Shown here in pieces: positions 1-10,902 of a stretch of DNA of 27,326 nucleotides (within the stretch, counting starts at the first letter, position 1; every line of letters starts with the position of its first letter). The notes below the pieces were generated by a model. It saw nothing but the letters and a program-made list of their open reading frames with translations, was not told where the DNA came from and made no database searches. The position numbers and the translations under genes are program-made. Origin of the DNA: Glomus cerebriforme (Eukaryota; Glomeromycota; Glomeromycetes; Glomerales; Glomeraceae); the NCBI GenBank assembly GCA_003550305.1, contig QKYT01000027.1, positions 272,865 to 300,190 of the forward strand. Reading direction: 5' to 3'.

Positions 1-118
1 CTTCTTGTCGAAATTCAGGTGCAACTCCTGCTAGAAACACCTTTTTAATATTTTTATTTGCATTTTCTATAATTTCATCTAAACTTTCCATATTGTGCAA
101 ATTGACATTAAATCCCAT
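1..118 (-). CDS. partial ORF running off the window, unknown
   Basis: An ATG at 118 opens a frame of 39 codons that stays open to the window edge; it begins MGFNVNLHNMESLDEIIENA. The composition (Asn, Glu and Lys rich, helical-looking) is plausible for a real N-terminus, and it lies 45 bases downstream of the next minus-strand ORF in the same orientation, so it could be another gene of the Maverick-like module. I recognise no domain. The length is too short to exclude chance. Confidence 0.3.
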   Translation of the reverse strand, partial: MGFNVNLHNMESLDEIIENANKNIKKVFLAGVAPEFRQE

Positions 119-162
119 ACTTTACTATATAAGCCTATATCTTTAATTGAAAAAAAATAATA

Positions 163-399
163 TTAATGAGCCGTTAAGGCGCTTCGCTGAGCACCTGACT
201 TCAGATATTCACATAGCTCGGGATAATTAAACATGCCTACCACCCTATCTTGCCTTATATTCTTAACAGTGATAAAGCCGGTTACCCTATCATATGTGGG
301 ATCATATTTGACCAGATTGCATAATGGCATATACTGCGTGGGGTTAGTAGTAAACTTACCCATTGTCTTGCGCTGATTATTTCTAGATTTTTTAGCCAT
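163..399 (-). CDS. small basic protein (78 aa) downstream of the Maverick-type polymerase
   Basis: This 78-codon frame starts at ATG 399 and ends TAA. The N-terminus is strongly basic (MAKKSRNNQRK), followed by a more neutral segment with 'NPTQYMPL' and 'VGMFNYPELCEYL'. It lies about 140 bases downstream of the polymerase remnant on the same strand, so it may belong to the same element. Unlike its neighbour it has no internal stop. I do not recognise it. Known Polintons carry several short ORFs besides the polymerase, including capsid and protease genes, but nothing here shows those folds. It may be a short structural or DNA-binding protein, or a chance frame. Confidence 0.4.
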   Translation of the reverse strand: MAKKSRNNQRKTMGKFTTNPTQYMPLCNLVKYDPTYDRVTGFITVKNIRQDRVVGMFNYPELCEYLKSGAQRSALTAH

Positions 400-541
400 A
401 CCTGATAGTTTGTCCGATTCAATTAATCTGATTGGCTATGTGCCTTAAAAAATAACTGAATATTTTTCGCTCTAGAAAAAAAAATCTAATATTTATGTAA
501 ACTCTGTGACTTGGCTAGTCCAACTTGCTCACAAGTCTAGC

Positions 542-3500
542 TTATTGCTGGTATCTGGATATGTGAGATACACATTCATTCTGATACTTTTCTGGAAGCT
601 TGGCCCTTATAGTTCTTTTTTCGGCCTGCTCCTCGAACATACCAGCCTTGACCATATTCTTATATGCTTGGATTTGCCAATGTCTATATAATAAAGTAGT
701 AACCCCATCAGATATGATCCAGTCCTTAGTATTTATGGGACCGAGTGCCTTCTTCTCAGACTCGACCAGAGATAATATGTGGTCTTTTGATCAGATACCT
801 ATATTCTTTGCATAGAATACTTCCTTACCAAAGAGACAGTCCCGATATACTTGGGTCATAGGATCAAAAACTTCTGATTGGTCTACTGGATCATCTAGCA
901 AAGTCCCCCCTAAGGATGGGAAGTATGTATCAGTGACCATCTCGCCCATACCTTTCTTACTAACCCCCTTATGTCTAGAATTCGTGGACTTATCTGCTAG
1001 GACATAGTGATATAATTTTGTCCGAATGTGAAAAGATTCTGTGATCACATTACTAGGGGTCTCATCCTTGAAAAGCCCAATAGTTTTGGAGTCATTGAGA
1101 TCGAAGAGATCTGGTCGCTCGGCCATATCTTTATAAATATCTTCAGTCTCAACTTGGAATATGAAGGAATCTGTATCCATATAGCCAAGCTGGGCCTTAT
1201 CACCATATCTCTCCTTTACATATCCATACCAGAAGCCGAGAAGCGATACATGTAGAGCTTGCTAAGACCCAAGACTGATGCTCCAACAATGATGGGTTTA
1301 TTGAGAGTCATACTAGCCTTTCCCATATGCGTTCCTACCAGTGTATCTCCAAGCTGTCTAACATATTTAAATGAGGGCTTATGAACCTTACTCAAGAATG
1401 CCTTTTCATCCCGCTTATTATTACATTTCAGTTCATGAGCTTGACATCCTGGTATTTGCGAACATTCTCCATAGTCTTGCCATATACTGAGTTATTCATG
1501 AGCTTGAAGAAGTCTTTTTCAAAGGCATTCTTAGCTCCTTGTCATTTCTCAGTATTAAAAGCAATATATGGGCGAGCCAGTTAGTCTGGTCGAAGGAAAG
1601 GATTTCTGAAACCTTGTCTACAACCATTCCTAACTTCACATAGTATTGGAGCTCTAGGTAATGGATGACATAATCCTTTCTCAGACCAAAGTGGGGGACT
1701 AACTTTTCTGTCTTAGAGAAGCGTCCACCATCCAAGTTATTTACAAGCTCCTCATTATATGGACTAAGCCAATCCTTTCCTACTGCGACATTCTCCACAG
1801 CTGGGGGTAAGTCTCTCAAATAATCATGTATCTTGAGAGGGAAGTGAGACTTAATATTTAAGAAATATCCGCATGGGGCATTTGCCTTAGTCTTAAGAAT
1901 TTTTTCGAGATATTTCTTTTGCATAGNAGGGTTTTTGAGAAGGTATTCCCGGCTAGCTTCCCATTGATAGTTTCCAATAGGTAAGAACTGGCTCATAGCC
2001 CAACCATAGAGATTATTTGCGTCCACATAAGAGATCCATGATGTGGGTTTGGATGGGTTGAATGCCTGGCCCATCTTGGGATTATTGGCTTTGAAATATC
2101 GTTTACAAGCTTTAGAAATACCACCCCTCTTGGCCTTTTCGACAAAGTCATGCATCGACATATCTGTAAATAACTCAATCTTAACTCCAGTCTTTTTAAG
2201 CATACCATCCCAGGATAAGGATGAAGCAGAGACATAGTGGCTGGGATCGAGTTCATAATATTTTATGCATGTCTTTCTGAATTGGGTCCAGACATCAGCT
2301 AAAGAGAGTACATCGATTTTAAGATATAGATCGTGGTACTTACCTAGATTCTTACATCCAAATGTCTTCCATACTTTCTGGACATGTTGATAGTCCCCCT
2401 GTGAGATCTTTCCTTTTAGGGTTGAAGTAAATTCGTGGATTGGTGGGAGCTCGGTCTCTAAAAACCTATCATGAGAATTGACATAGTTATAGAAGTATAT
2501 TCCTTTGTGAAATGCTAGAGAAATTTGCTCATCTGAATAGCCTTGACTCTTAAAATACTGGTTTATGATTGGATGCTTGTCATCCAAGTTTTTTGTAAGA
2601 TTAGCCAAGCTATTGTTCATGAACTGCTAGCTATCGATATATTTGAGCTGACCTACCTTCATAGACTTATATCGCTCAAATGTCTCGGCTATAACCCTGA
2701 TATAATGTGCATTAGCTGAGCGTCCAACAGATTCACAAACCAAGTGGGAGTCATAACCTCGGAAGTTATGGAAGATGACTGGTATTGGGGTTTTCCAATC
2801 CTGTATTTGGAGTTTGAGATTGCAATCCCTATGGGATGCTTCACGAAACTTACCTGTAATATGACAGTGGTCCCAGACCTTATTAGCTTTAGCTTTTTCA
2901 CTAGCAATTGCCTTGGTTGCTTTTTCAATAGTTGTTTGGATACCATTATATTCTGCAGTCACTTTTTTGAATATTTTTAGCGTTTCTTTAAGTCTGACTA
3001 TTTTGGTTTTTAGGTGCACAATTTCATCTGTATCTATATCAAACTTACCTTTGCAAATCCAACAGCTAATAGCATCGGCAAATTTTTTCTTATCTTCTTC
3101 AGTCACTTTTCGCTCATGTTTAACAGCTAAGACTTCATTGATGTGAACTAGCTCTTGATCAATCCTTCAGACGAATTCTTGTGTGGCATTTTCTCCCCGG
3201 TATAGGAAGGAACCCTATACATCTCCAGTATCGATCCAGTGGACTAGGTAGCAGAAACTATTAGCCTTCTGTTTGGCAAGCTTTTGCATGATTTACCATA
3301 TTTTTCATCACATTTCTTGTTGTCAGCCTCGAAGTCAGCTATAATAACACAAGGAGCATTGATCATCTGGCCATAGTTCTTGAACTCCTTGAAATCATTT
3401 ACTCTTTTCACGGGCATTGTAACTCTCTGGGGAGCATTTTCATGTAATCCTGGACACCAATCTAGATGATGTTCTAGAGCTTTTTCAGAGGGCCAGCTTT

Positions 3501-4989
3501 GGAAGCATCCATCACATAGATGTTTCTTTTCTTTATGCTCAGTATCTCCGTATATTAATCTACTAGTATTCTTGATCCAGAGGAAGTGATTCTTTTGCCC
3601 GTATTTATCTCCATCCTCAGATTTGATAATATCTGTAAGAGCCAATAACCGAATTTTATGTTTTCTTTTAAAGTTCTTACTGGCTATTACAGGCTTTGGA
3701 GTGGCTGTTTCTTCTTTCCATTCCCAGACACTAATGGAAATATCTGGATTCATCTCTTCTATTTTATTAAAGATACGCGAACAGATTGGAGTAGACATTG
3801 GTATACCATCTAGCTTGACTTTTTCCAAGTATGGCTTGAGTTTCTTAGCTCAGAAAATTCGTTCAAGATGATCTGTATCAAGCTGATCCTGATGTGTGAA
3901 ATAGCAACCTAATGCACCTTGAAGACATTTTTCAAATAATGCATTTGTTTCTGGATCAATAAGACCTTTATTATCTGGATTGATAGTGGACTTAGTATTA
4001 GCAAGCTTTTTGGGTGTTGGTTGGAATGAACCTCCTGTACCTCGACGAAGAGTATATGCTTCAATAGTTATTTCAAGAATTCGTTCAAGAACATAACCAG
4101 ATCCCTTTGTTAACATTTCTTCAATCTGTTTATCTATTTCCCCTATAGTTTGAGTTATATGTTCATCTATATCTCCTTCTATAAGAATTGGACGCATTCC
4201 TCCTCTGTGATGTTTTTCTACATATGTTATATCTTTTGTACCATCTGGGTTTCTATTAGTAATCNAATACNGGNATAATGCTACTATAGCTGATTTTATT
4301 TGNTCTTTTCTACNAAGCTCTGTTTGAAGAACTTCTGTTATTTTCAGACGAATTAGTCCCATAAGTTNAGGCATGTATGNTATTTTTTTATATTCTTCTG
4401 GNTTACCTATTGATTGAATAAAAGCATATGCAGGATTATCTTCTGGACTGAACACTTCTCCCACCCATTTGGTCATTAAAGACCGGTTTTGATGTGGTCT
4501 TTCTAGATCCCTACTAACAGGACATTCTTCAAAGTGGATATCCTTTGCTGTGATAGGGACTACTATCTTTCTTTGCTTTTTTCTGTTTGCTTGGGTTGCT
4601 GGACCGGGACCGGCTTCAGGATCCTCTTCAGGTTAGTGAGATATTTTAGTTTTCTTTTGCGATTTACTAGGAGACTTTCTTTTAACTTGACTCTCCATTA
4701 AATCAAACCATTCTGCATCTGATTTTGGAATTTTTTTACTAATAATGCTCAGGTTATTTTTTATTTCAGGATTTGCTAGCCAGTTGGCTAAATCTTCTAT
4801 AGATAAATGTGTGGCATTCTTTTGACTAGAAGACGGGACTACAACTGGTTCAGTAACAGAAACTGGCTCATATATTTGAACTTTTGGGATTGCTCTGGGT
4901 TTACATTTATTCTTCCTATTTAGATGATTTGTTCGATCACGAGATTTTTTAAAATTGTCTTTACCACAACGAGGGCAAGGCGGAATCAT
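542..4989 (-). pseudogene. Maverick/Polinton-type protein-primed family B DNA polymerase, heavily disrupted
   Basis: The remnant covers nearly the full length of a DNA_pol_B_2 family polymerase. In order: an N-terminal Cys/His cluster (PCPRCGKDNF, near 4980); exonuclease I 'IIADFEADN' (~3340); an endonuclease VII-like Zn segment, CWIC then 'DHCHITGKFREA' (~3060-2835); exonuclease II 'FHNFRGYDSHL' (~2770); exonuclease III 'YLKIDVLSLAD' (~2310); motif A 'VDANNLYGWAM' (~2020); motif B '[13 protein letters not shown]' (~1490); motif C 'YMDTDSF' (~1175). The three catalytic motifs survive but not in one frame. In-frame stops lie at 4633 (TAA), 3850 (TGA), ~3217 (TAG), ~3170 (TGA), 2627 (TAG), 1542 (TGA), 1428 (TGA) and 791 (TGA). 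Frameshifts lie near 3295, 1572, 1427 and 1235. Several stops fit CGA-to-TGA or CAG-to-TAG decay. An intact copy would replicate the element by protein priming. The C-terminal frame ends at 542. Confidence 0.85.
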
Positions 4990-5011
4990 TTTGATTATAG
5001 GTGTATGTATT

Positions 5012-5165
5012 CAGTTGTTTGTATTAATAGTACTAAAACTTTTGTTTATAAATAAATATTTAATCAGGGTATATATATCCCAATTTTTTAACCTCAGGTG
5101 TTGCTATCCTGGTGCTTGTATTAATATTACGAAATCTTTTGTTTAAAATAAATTATTTATTTCTT
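5012..5165. repeat. diverged direct duplication in the shared upstream region
   Basis: The segment starting GTATTAATAGTAC at 5021 is repeated at 5118 as GTATTAATATTAC, and both copies continue into 'CTTTTGTTTA' and an AT-rich tail. The period is about 97 bases. The repeat lies between the divergent starts of the polymerase (4989, minus) and the Cys-rich gene (5172, plus), so it occupies the likely bidirectional promoter. Which element family it belongs to is not clear. Confidence 0.55.
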
Positions 5166-5171
5166 GTTACT

Positions 5172-5405
5172 ATGTTAGGTGAATATTCTTGCAACTATTT
5201 ACTCAGAACTGGAGGTGTCTGTGGGCGTACTTGCCATCGGCCTGAAGGGTGTCATGAACATTAGAAAGCCAAAGTGCGTGTTCCATGTGATATATGTGGC
5301 AAGCTGACTAGCTCTAAACCTGGCCTTTGTAGAAAACATGCTAATGGTTATTATGTGACCCAATATATTAATAGGCTTCGAGATAAGGCTTTGGGCATCA
5401 TTTAG
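5172..5405 (+). pseudogene. small Cys/His-rich (zinc-binding) protein, interrupted by TAG
   Basis: An ATG at 5172 opens 77 codons, with one TAG at 5262-5264 after 30 codons. Before the stop come C-N-Y ... C-G-R-T-C-H and 'RPEGCHEH'; after it come C-D-I-C-G and 'GLCRKHANGYY', then 'VTQYINRLRD'. The paired CxxC and Cx2-3H arrangement suggests two small zinc-binding knuckles. The family resembles short Cys-rich proteins I remember from Rhizophagus repeats, but that is not verified. The homologous frame breaks off shortly after 'NRLRD' and ends in TAG at 5403. A related fragment on the opposite strand at 8289-8543 begins at the same 'TQYINRLRD' block and carries the continuation. The gene is divergent from the polymerase and may have been part of the same element. 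Confidence 0.6.
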
Positions 5406-5459
5406 AAGACATATTAGGGTTAGTCTTAGAGGTTAGACTTAGAGGTGGAACATATCTTG

Positions 5460-5790
5460 TATACAAAAAAATTTACACCTAGTCCGAAAATGTACACCTA
5501 GCCCAAATTTTTTTACACCTGAGGTAAGACTNGAATACACAAAAAATTTTCACNTAAGACAGGCTTAGGTNAAAATTTTTCTCTTTGATAATAATAATGA
5601 ATCAGCTTTAGAATTAATTCTAGGATAANATGAAACTATAGTATGCAAAAAGAGCTTGCAGAATCTCACACAAAGTACACTCAGACACTTCGATCCTCGG
5701 TACTCTGAGTTCGATTTAAGGACAAGCAGAAAAGCATACTTTTTTTGTTATACCAATTGGGATTAAAAACTGGCCAGCGTGTTAACAAAG
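5460..5790 (+). repeat. left terminal inverted repeat of the AT-rich element
   Basis: This arm starts in the triple TTTACACCTA motif and runs through the 'GACACTTCGATCCTCGG' block to 'GGGATTAAAAACTGGCCAG'. It matches the reverse complement of 7680-8113 with many transitions and small gaps, so the element is old. The boundaries are approximate. Confidence 0.65.
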
Positions 5791-6059
5791 ATGGTATTCT
5801 CCTTTAACTTGGAAACAAAAAATTTGAGTAAGGAAATATATTAACATAATTTAAGCCCACCCCGATTTTAAGCTTGAATTCAATATTGGATTTCAATATG
5901 TTTTCTGGTCTTGTAGATAAATTTGGGGGTTCATTAAAGATTTCAAAATTTTCGTATATTGAGAAAGTGGCCGGGAGGCCACATACTTTTATATTCCTAT
6001 TCAGAAATTTTTGTCCCAGAACTCCCAAATATGCCTATATATATTTTATGGTTAAATTT

Positions 6060-7420
6060 TAGATTAAGATAGATTGGATCAGGTGGACTGACTGAATGAA
6101 ATTACTTTAACTTAGTTTTTTATTCTTTATATCTGATATTTCTTAAAATTTAGATATATTTGTAGAAGATATGGATAAAAAAAGTAAATAATCTATCTAT
6201 AATTTGATATATGATTAATTGATTATTATATAAGATTTGTATAGTGTAATGCAAAAATTAGTAAGTTAAATCTTTGTCAATTGATCTTAGTATATAAAAT
6301 ATAAAAGTTCCTTGCTGGTTATTATTTATAATAAACTCATATTTAAAAAAGTTGTATATAAAGAGATTAATATCAAAAGTTTATTTATTTGCATTCTCAA
6401 TATCTTTAAATAGTTTTTACAAATAAATAACTAAAGAAAAATAAATTCATAATAATCTGATTCTTAATCTTTTATTTATATATCAGAAAGACTTATATAT
6501 TATATAGTATATTATTAATATTCTAAATCTATTTAAATTTAATTCCACTTTTTAATTTTAAAAAATACCAAAACTAAAATTTCTAATACTAGTTATTAAT
6601 TATTTAACTATTTATTTTTAAATTAATAACTTTAGTAATTTTACAAATTAGTAGTTTTATTATAACATGTTTTATATTATTAACTATTTTAATCTATTAT
6701 AATTTTCTTAAATTATTTAATAATAGTTTAATTTTTTTAAACTTATATACTATATATTTTTGTATATAATGTATTATTATTGAATTTTAAATAAAATTAA
6801 ATGATTTTATAACTTTAATTTATCAATTAATTTTAATACTAAGTTTAATTACTTTTAGAATTATAACAACATCTACTTTAATAAAAATTATTAATAATTA
6901 AAAATATAAAAAAAAGTCATTTAAAAATATTGTGAAAGTTTTATTAATTAATATTTAAGTTTTTATTTAATTAGAATATATCAATTAACTGTTAAAATTA
7001 ACTTTAAAAAGCATCTATTTTTAAAATAATCTTTTTGAAAAATTTTATATTTTTAAAATTATAATCTTTATAATTTTAAATTACTTAACCTCTATAAGTA
7101 TATACCATTGGGATCAAGCATATATGTGTAATTAGAAAGGATATATACTAATAGAATAGCAAATAAAAAACATTAATATATTATACCAATAAAAATTATA
7201 AATTTGATTTTGCTCAAACAAATAATCTTACAAATAATTACTACTAAGTATTATTCTTTAATGAAAGTTAAATTTATTTGTTAAAGAAAATCATCAAAAA
7301 AATAGAAATTAATATATAATCAAAGAATTTTCTCTAATTGGTTAATATTATAAAATTACTATGTGTACATATTTATAGAGAGTATTTTAATATAAAGAAT
7401 CTTAATATTAACCTATAGCA
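6060..7420. other. gene-less, extremely AT-rich interior
   Basis: Almost pure A/T with long runs of TTTAAA and TTATTA. No ORF, RNA gene or clear repeat unit is visible. It is the core of the long-TIR element. Confidence 0.6.
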
Positions 7421-7679
7421 GCAGGAAGGGCAAGTAGACCTTTGTAATTTGACCATGAACCCCAAAGAAGATAGGTGATGAATAATATAATTAAGACCTT
7501 CCTGCTACTTAAGAATAACTACTTATTGATTCTACCATTCTAAACTTTCCTGATTGTATTCTTATATATTTAATTCTTATATAGAATTTAAGGTTAAAAT
7601 TGAGCTGGGCTATTTTTCTGCTATCCTAAATTTTCTGGTATCAAAATTAGTAGAATAAAATCTAAAATATAAAAAATAA

Positions 7680-8113
7680 TCATATTTCATATAGTTTTTC
7701 TAGCCTGATTTTAATCCCAAATAATATAATAAAAATTTATACTATATTGTTTGCCTTAGAAATAAGCAAAGAGCACTAAGGACTGAAGTGTCTAAGTGTG
7801 CTCTTTACAAGTTTTCTCAAGTCTAATAAGCATACCAATTTTTATAATATATTCTAGAAAGAATTTATTATTATCTAACAAAGTAAAAAATTTATACCTA
7901 AGCTCGTCTTAAGTGTAAATTTCTTGTATGTATACAAGAAAGTTAAAAAACTATAGAACATATTCTAATATACTAATAATTTCTTGATATACAGAAAATA
8001 ATTTTAAAGCTATTTATATTATATAATCATTAGGACAAAATTTTTTCACCTTAGGTGTAAATTTTTCAGGCTAGGTGTAAAAAAAAAATGGGATAAATGT
8101 AAATTTTTCATAT
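7680..8113 (-). repeat. right terminal inverted repeat of the AT-rich element
   Basis: This is the reverse-complement partner of 5460-5790. It ends with AGGTGTAAATTTTTCAGGC and TAGGTGTAAA at about 8050-8085, mirroring the left TACACCTA copies. It carries an extra AT-rich insert around 7935-8030 that is absent from the left arm. Confidence 0.65.
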
Positions 8114-8288
8114 GACTTAGTATTAGATATAAAAAAAAATAGTAATCAAAAAAAAGTACATACTCCTAAAGGAGCCTTACCTTCTACTACGCAGATTAAG
8201 ATCAAGTGTCTGGGATAGGTAAAAATTTTTTCAAAAAAGATTAGTATATCAAACCTTCTGTTTAGTAACCATATTTCTATTCTAAAAT

Positions 8289-8543
8289 TTATAAGGATAC
8301 ATACTCATTATAATGTTCTCCTTCTTCTTTTCCAATTGGGATAAAACATTTCTGACAGAATGTAATATTAAGATCTATAAGCCAATCTTTATATTTATTC
8401 ATAAGTTGTTCATAAATAAGAGGATGGTTTAAATTTTCCTGTCTTCTTTGAGCAATCTTCTTTCCAAATTTTTGTACCGTAGTCCTATCTCGAAGCCTAT
8501 TAATATACTGGGTTATAATAACTATTAGCATAGTGATATTCAC
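8289..8543 (-). pseudogene. C-terminal fragment of the small Cys-rich protein family, inverted copy
   Basis: The 84-codon frame contains 'TQYINRLRDR', matching 'TQYINRLRDK' of the plus-strand gene at 5172. At the DNA level the upstream bases (TATGCTAATAGTTATTAT) also match that gene's CATGCTAATGGTTATTAT, with a 2-base gap that shifts the frame, so the first dozen residues of this ORF are out-of-frame relic. After the shared block it continues with basic helical sequence (VQKFGKKIAQRRQENLNH) and ends with a CQKC pair and 'PIGKEEGEHYNEYV'. That suggests the intact family is about 140 residues with a third Zn pair near the C-terminus. No function can be assigned. Confidence 0.55.
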
Positions 8544-8552
8544 TTTTTTCTG

Positions 8553-8617
8553 AAAAGTTCTAACATAATTCTTTGCTTATCATAATTTTTTGCTTAAAAG
8601 TTCTGGCATAATTTCTA
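8553..8617. repeat. short direct repeat, ~43-bp period
   Basis: AAAAGTTCTAACATAATT at 8553 recurs as AAAAGTTCTGGCATAATT at 8596, with an intervening TCATAATTTTTTGCTT that resembles the same unit. It abuts the 5' breakpoint of the polymerase fragment and may mark the junction. Confidence 0.45.
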
Positions 8618-10633
8618 TATAGCGTTAATTGTGATACTTCTGGTGGATCAGGAAACTTCCCAGAAGCGAAGAACGACACGTCCCAAGTTTTTACAATCTG
8701 CATGACCCTACACTGGAAAGACGACCCAATTCCTCTAGAGAGGATATGTTTAGTCGATGTAGAAACAAAACCAAACCCACGCTAGATCACAATCATATGC
8801 GGGAATCAGACGAATCTCTTAAAGGCATTCGCTCTATGTTGGAAATCTTTTGCCCCAGACATCCACCTCGGTTTTAACGATTCAGGATACGATTGGCCTT
8901 TCATTGTAGAAAAGGCCACCAAATTAAATGTTCTCAAGTGGATGGTTCAGCAAATGTCGGCAAACCCACATAAGAAAGCTGATGCTGAATCCATCCTCAC
9001 TTGGAATTATTTTGGTGGAAAAGGGGAGCCACTAACTAATGGTTTCTTCCGAAGGGACCAGTACATTAAGAAAGAGAACAGAGAACCCAAAAAAGCGTTA
9101 GGACGAGAATCTATTAATATCAAATTCAGTTCCAATGATTTAAGCTTCGAATCATCCTTTCTTAAGCTCCCCGGATGTGTATCAATCGACGTTTGTGCGA
9201 GTTTGTTGCAACTCTTCCCCTGCTCGGAGAAAAGATCACTCAAATTCTTCTTAGAAAAATGTGGTCTTGATGGTAAAGCTGATATGCCTATGAGTACATT
9301 ATGGAAGTATTATTCGGAAGCAAAAGACAGGGCTTCTGACTCTTCCAAAAAACATATGCATGAAATCGCAAATTATTGTGTTATAGATGCTTTACGTTGT
9401 CAGGAGCTCATGCTTAAAAATAATATTATAAATGATTATAGAGAAGTTGCTTCAATCGCTTATATATCATTATTCGACACGCATTATTATGCTATAGGAA
9501 TGAAAGTATCTAATCTCTTAGGCGCTAAAGCGTGGGTCCAAGATATTCTATTCAGCATGAAAATTTCTGACCAGAAAACATCTGGGAAGTTCCCAGGAGC
9601 GTATGTGTTCCCGCCGGAGAAAGGACTTGAAAATAAGCGCCCTGTCACAGGTTTAGACTTCGCTTCCTTATACCCTAGCATAATTATGACTTACAACCTC
9701 TCACCCGAAAAGATGGTCTCAACACTTTCAGAAGTAGATGAGTTAGAAAGAGAGAATAAAGTGCTCCACAATATCAAGTTCAAGTACAATGGTAATCCTA
9801 TACGAGCCTGGACCATACGGCATGGGAATAAGCCTGATCAGAAAGGTCTTTTCCCAAAGATATTGGAGAGATTGGGAAGAATGCGAAATGAAATAAAAGC
9901 CCAGCTAAAGCCCATTGGAAAGAAAAAGGAATATATGGGAAAGATCAAAAGTAGAATGGATGCCAGCGGATCTATCTCAGTAGCGGACGCAATCAAAGAT
10001 GTTTTGTCCTCTACGAAGAATATGAAGAAGTGTGCTGAGATAGTTAAAATCTTAGATCCTTTTATTGATTTATCGTATGATAATTTTATAAAAGAATACA
10101 GTTCTGTCTGCTTTGCCTATGATTCTTTAAATTCTAAGCAGAAAGCCATTAAATTGTATATGAATTCATTCTATGGTGTGACGGGTAGAAGTGGCTCCCC
10201 ATTCTACATACTCGAACTTGCTGGAGGTGTTACTTTGGCTGGGCAAGAAATTATCAAACGTGTCACAGAATATGTTAGAAAGAAAGGCTTTAGGATAAAA
10301 TACGGTGATACCGATTCCTTATATCTCACTGGTCCAGATTCCTGTTATGAGAAATACGATCTGGCTTATAATGATGGGAAGGGAGAAATCTCTAAACTAG
10401 AGTATTGGACCGAGATGGTCAAGACTACTATGGGTGTAATGGAAAAATTGCGCAATGATGTGAATACTTTCCTCAGGCTCAAGACTAGATCAGATTATCT
10501 TAAAATGGCCTACGAGGAAGTACTATTTCCAGTAGCGTTTACTGGAAAGAAAAAATATTTTGGCATTGACCATGAAGAGACCCCCAACTTCGAACCAAGA
10601 GTTAACTGTTATATATATACTTTTAAAATTTGA
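8612..10633 (+). pseudogene. delta-like / giant-virus-like family B DNA polymerase, truncated at both ends
   Basis: Homologous coding begins in an open frame near 8620 ([17 protein letters not shown]) just where exonuclease motif I (DIE) should be; those acidic residues are absent. A TAG at 8783 interrupts the frame where Trp is expected. The downstream 563-codon frame (ATG 8942) is an internal start, not the true one. Motifs: exonuclease II '[11 protein letters not shown]' (~8870), exonuclease III '[11 protein letters not shown]' (residue ~145), motif A '[11 protein letters not shown]' (D239), motif B 'KLYMNSFYG' (~404), motif C 'YGDTDS' (~454), then '[10 protein letters not shown]' (~533). 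The match stops after 'NFEPR' at ~10607 where a tandem repeat begins, so the thumb is missing. This is the replicative, DNA/RNA-primed type, unlike the polymerase at 542-4989. Its GC content looks clearly higher than its surroundings. Confidence 0.8.
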
Positions 10634-10902
10634 ATATTATATTTTAATTAATCTCAAAAAATANGTTATGAATGCCGATTTTGAGTTTAATATAAANAAA
10701 NTGNTAAAATGCAAAATCNGACGGAATACAAAAGTTAATCGTGAGTCTTAACTATCTGTTACATACTTTTGAAATTTGAGTATTACGTGTAATTTTATTT
10801 GCTCTACAACTTTACTTAATCTCAAAAAGTAGGGTTTGAATGCTGATTTTAAGTTTAATATAGAAAAACTGCTAAAAATACAAAAATCAGAGTATGAAAG
10901 TT
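10607..10902. repeat. tandem repeat (~146-bp period) running into the assembly gap
   Basis: The unit ACTTTTAAAATTTGAATATTA (10619) recurs as ACTTTTGAAATTTGAGTATTA (10765). Both are followed by 'AATCTCAAAAA', then 'GAATGC(C/T)GATTTT(G/A)AGTTTAATATA'. The second copy has about 25 extra bases. The array starts exactly where the polymerase homology ends and continues to the n run, so the gap may be a collapsed array. Confidence 0.7.

Larger units (their letters stand above)
5455..8115. mobile_element. non-coding AT-rich element with long, diverged terminal inverted repeats
   Basis: The left end (about 5460-5790) and the reverse complement of the right end (about 7680-8113) align over several hundred bases. 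Blocks, left then right: TTTACACCTAG / TTTACACCTAGCC; TTCACNTAAGACAGGCTTAGG / TACACTTAAGACGAGCTTAGG; TAGTATGC / TGGTATGC; CTCAGACACTTCGATCCTCGG / CTTAGACACTTCAGTCCTTAG; ATTGGGATTAAAAACTGGCC / ATTTGGGATTAAAATCAGGC. The right arm has about 100-140 extra bases (around 7935-8030). The 2 kb between the arms has no ORF of note. The TACACCTA motif occurs three times near each tip. The superfamily is unknown and I could not fix a target duplication. It looks like a non-autonomous DNA element. Confidence 0.7.

Noticed and set aside
506..815. Plus-strand ORFs of 61 and 71 codons
   Set aside because: They are antisense to the C-terminal part of the Maverick-type polymerase, whose own translation is clearly coding-like.
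5460..5580. CRISPR-like short repeats (TACACCTA copies)
   Set aside because: The units are too short, irregularly spaced, mirrored at the other end of the element, and in a eukaryotic context.
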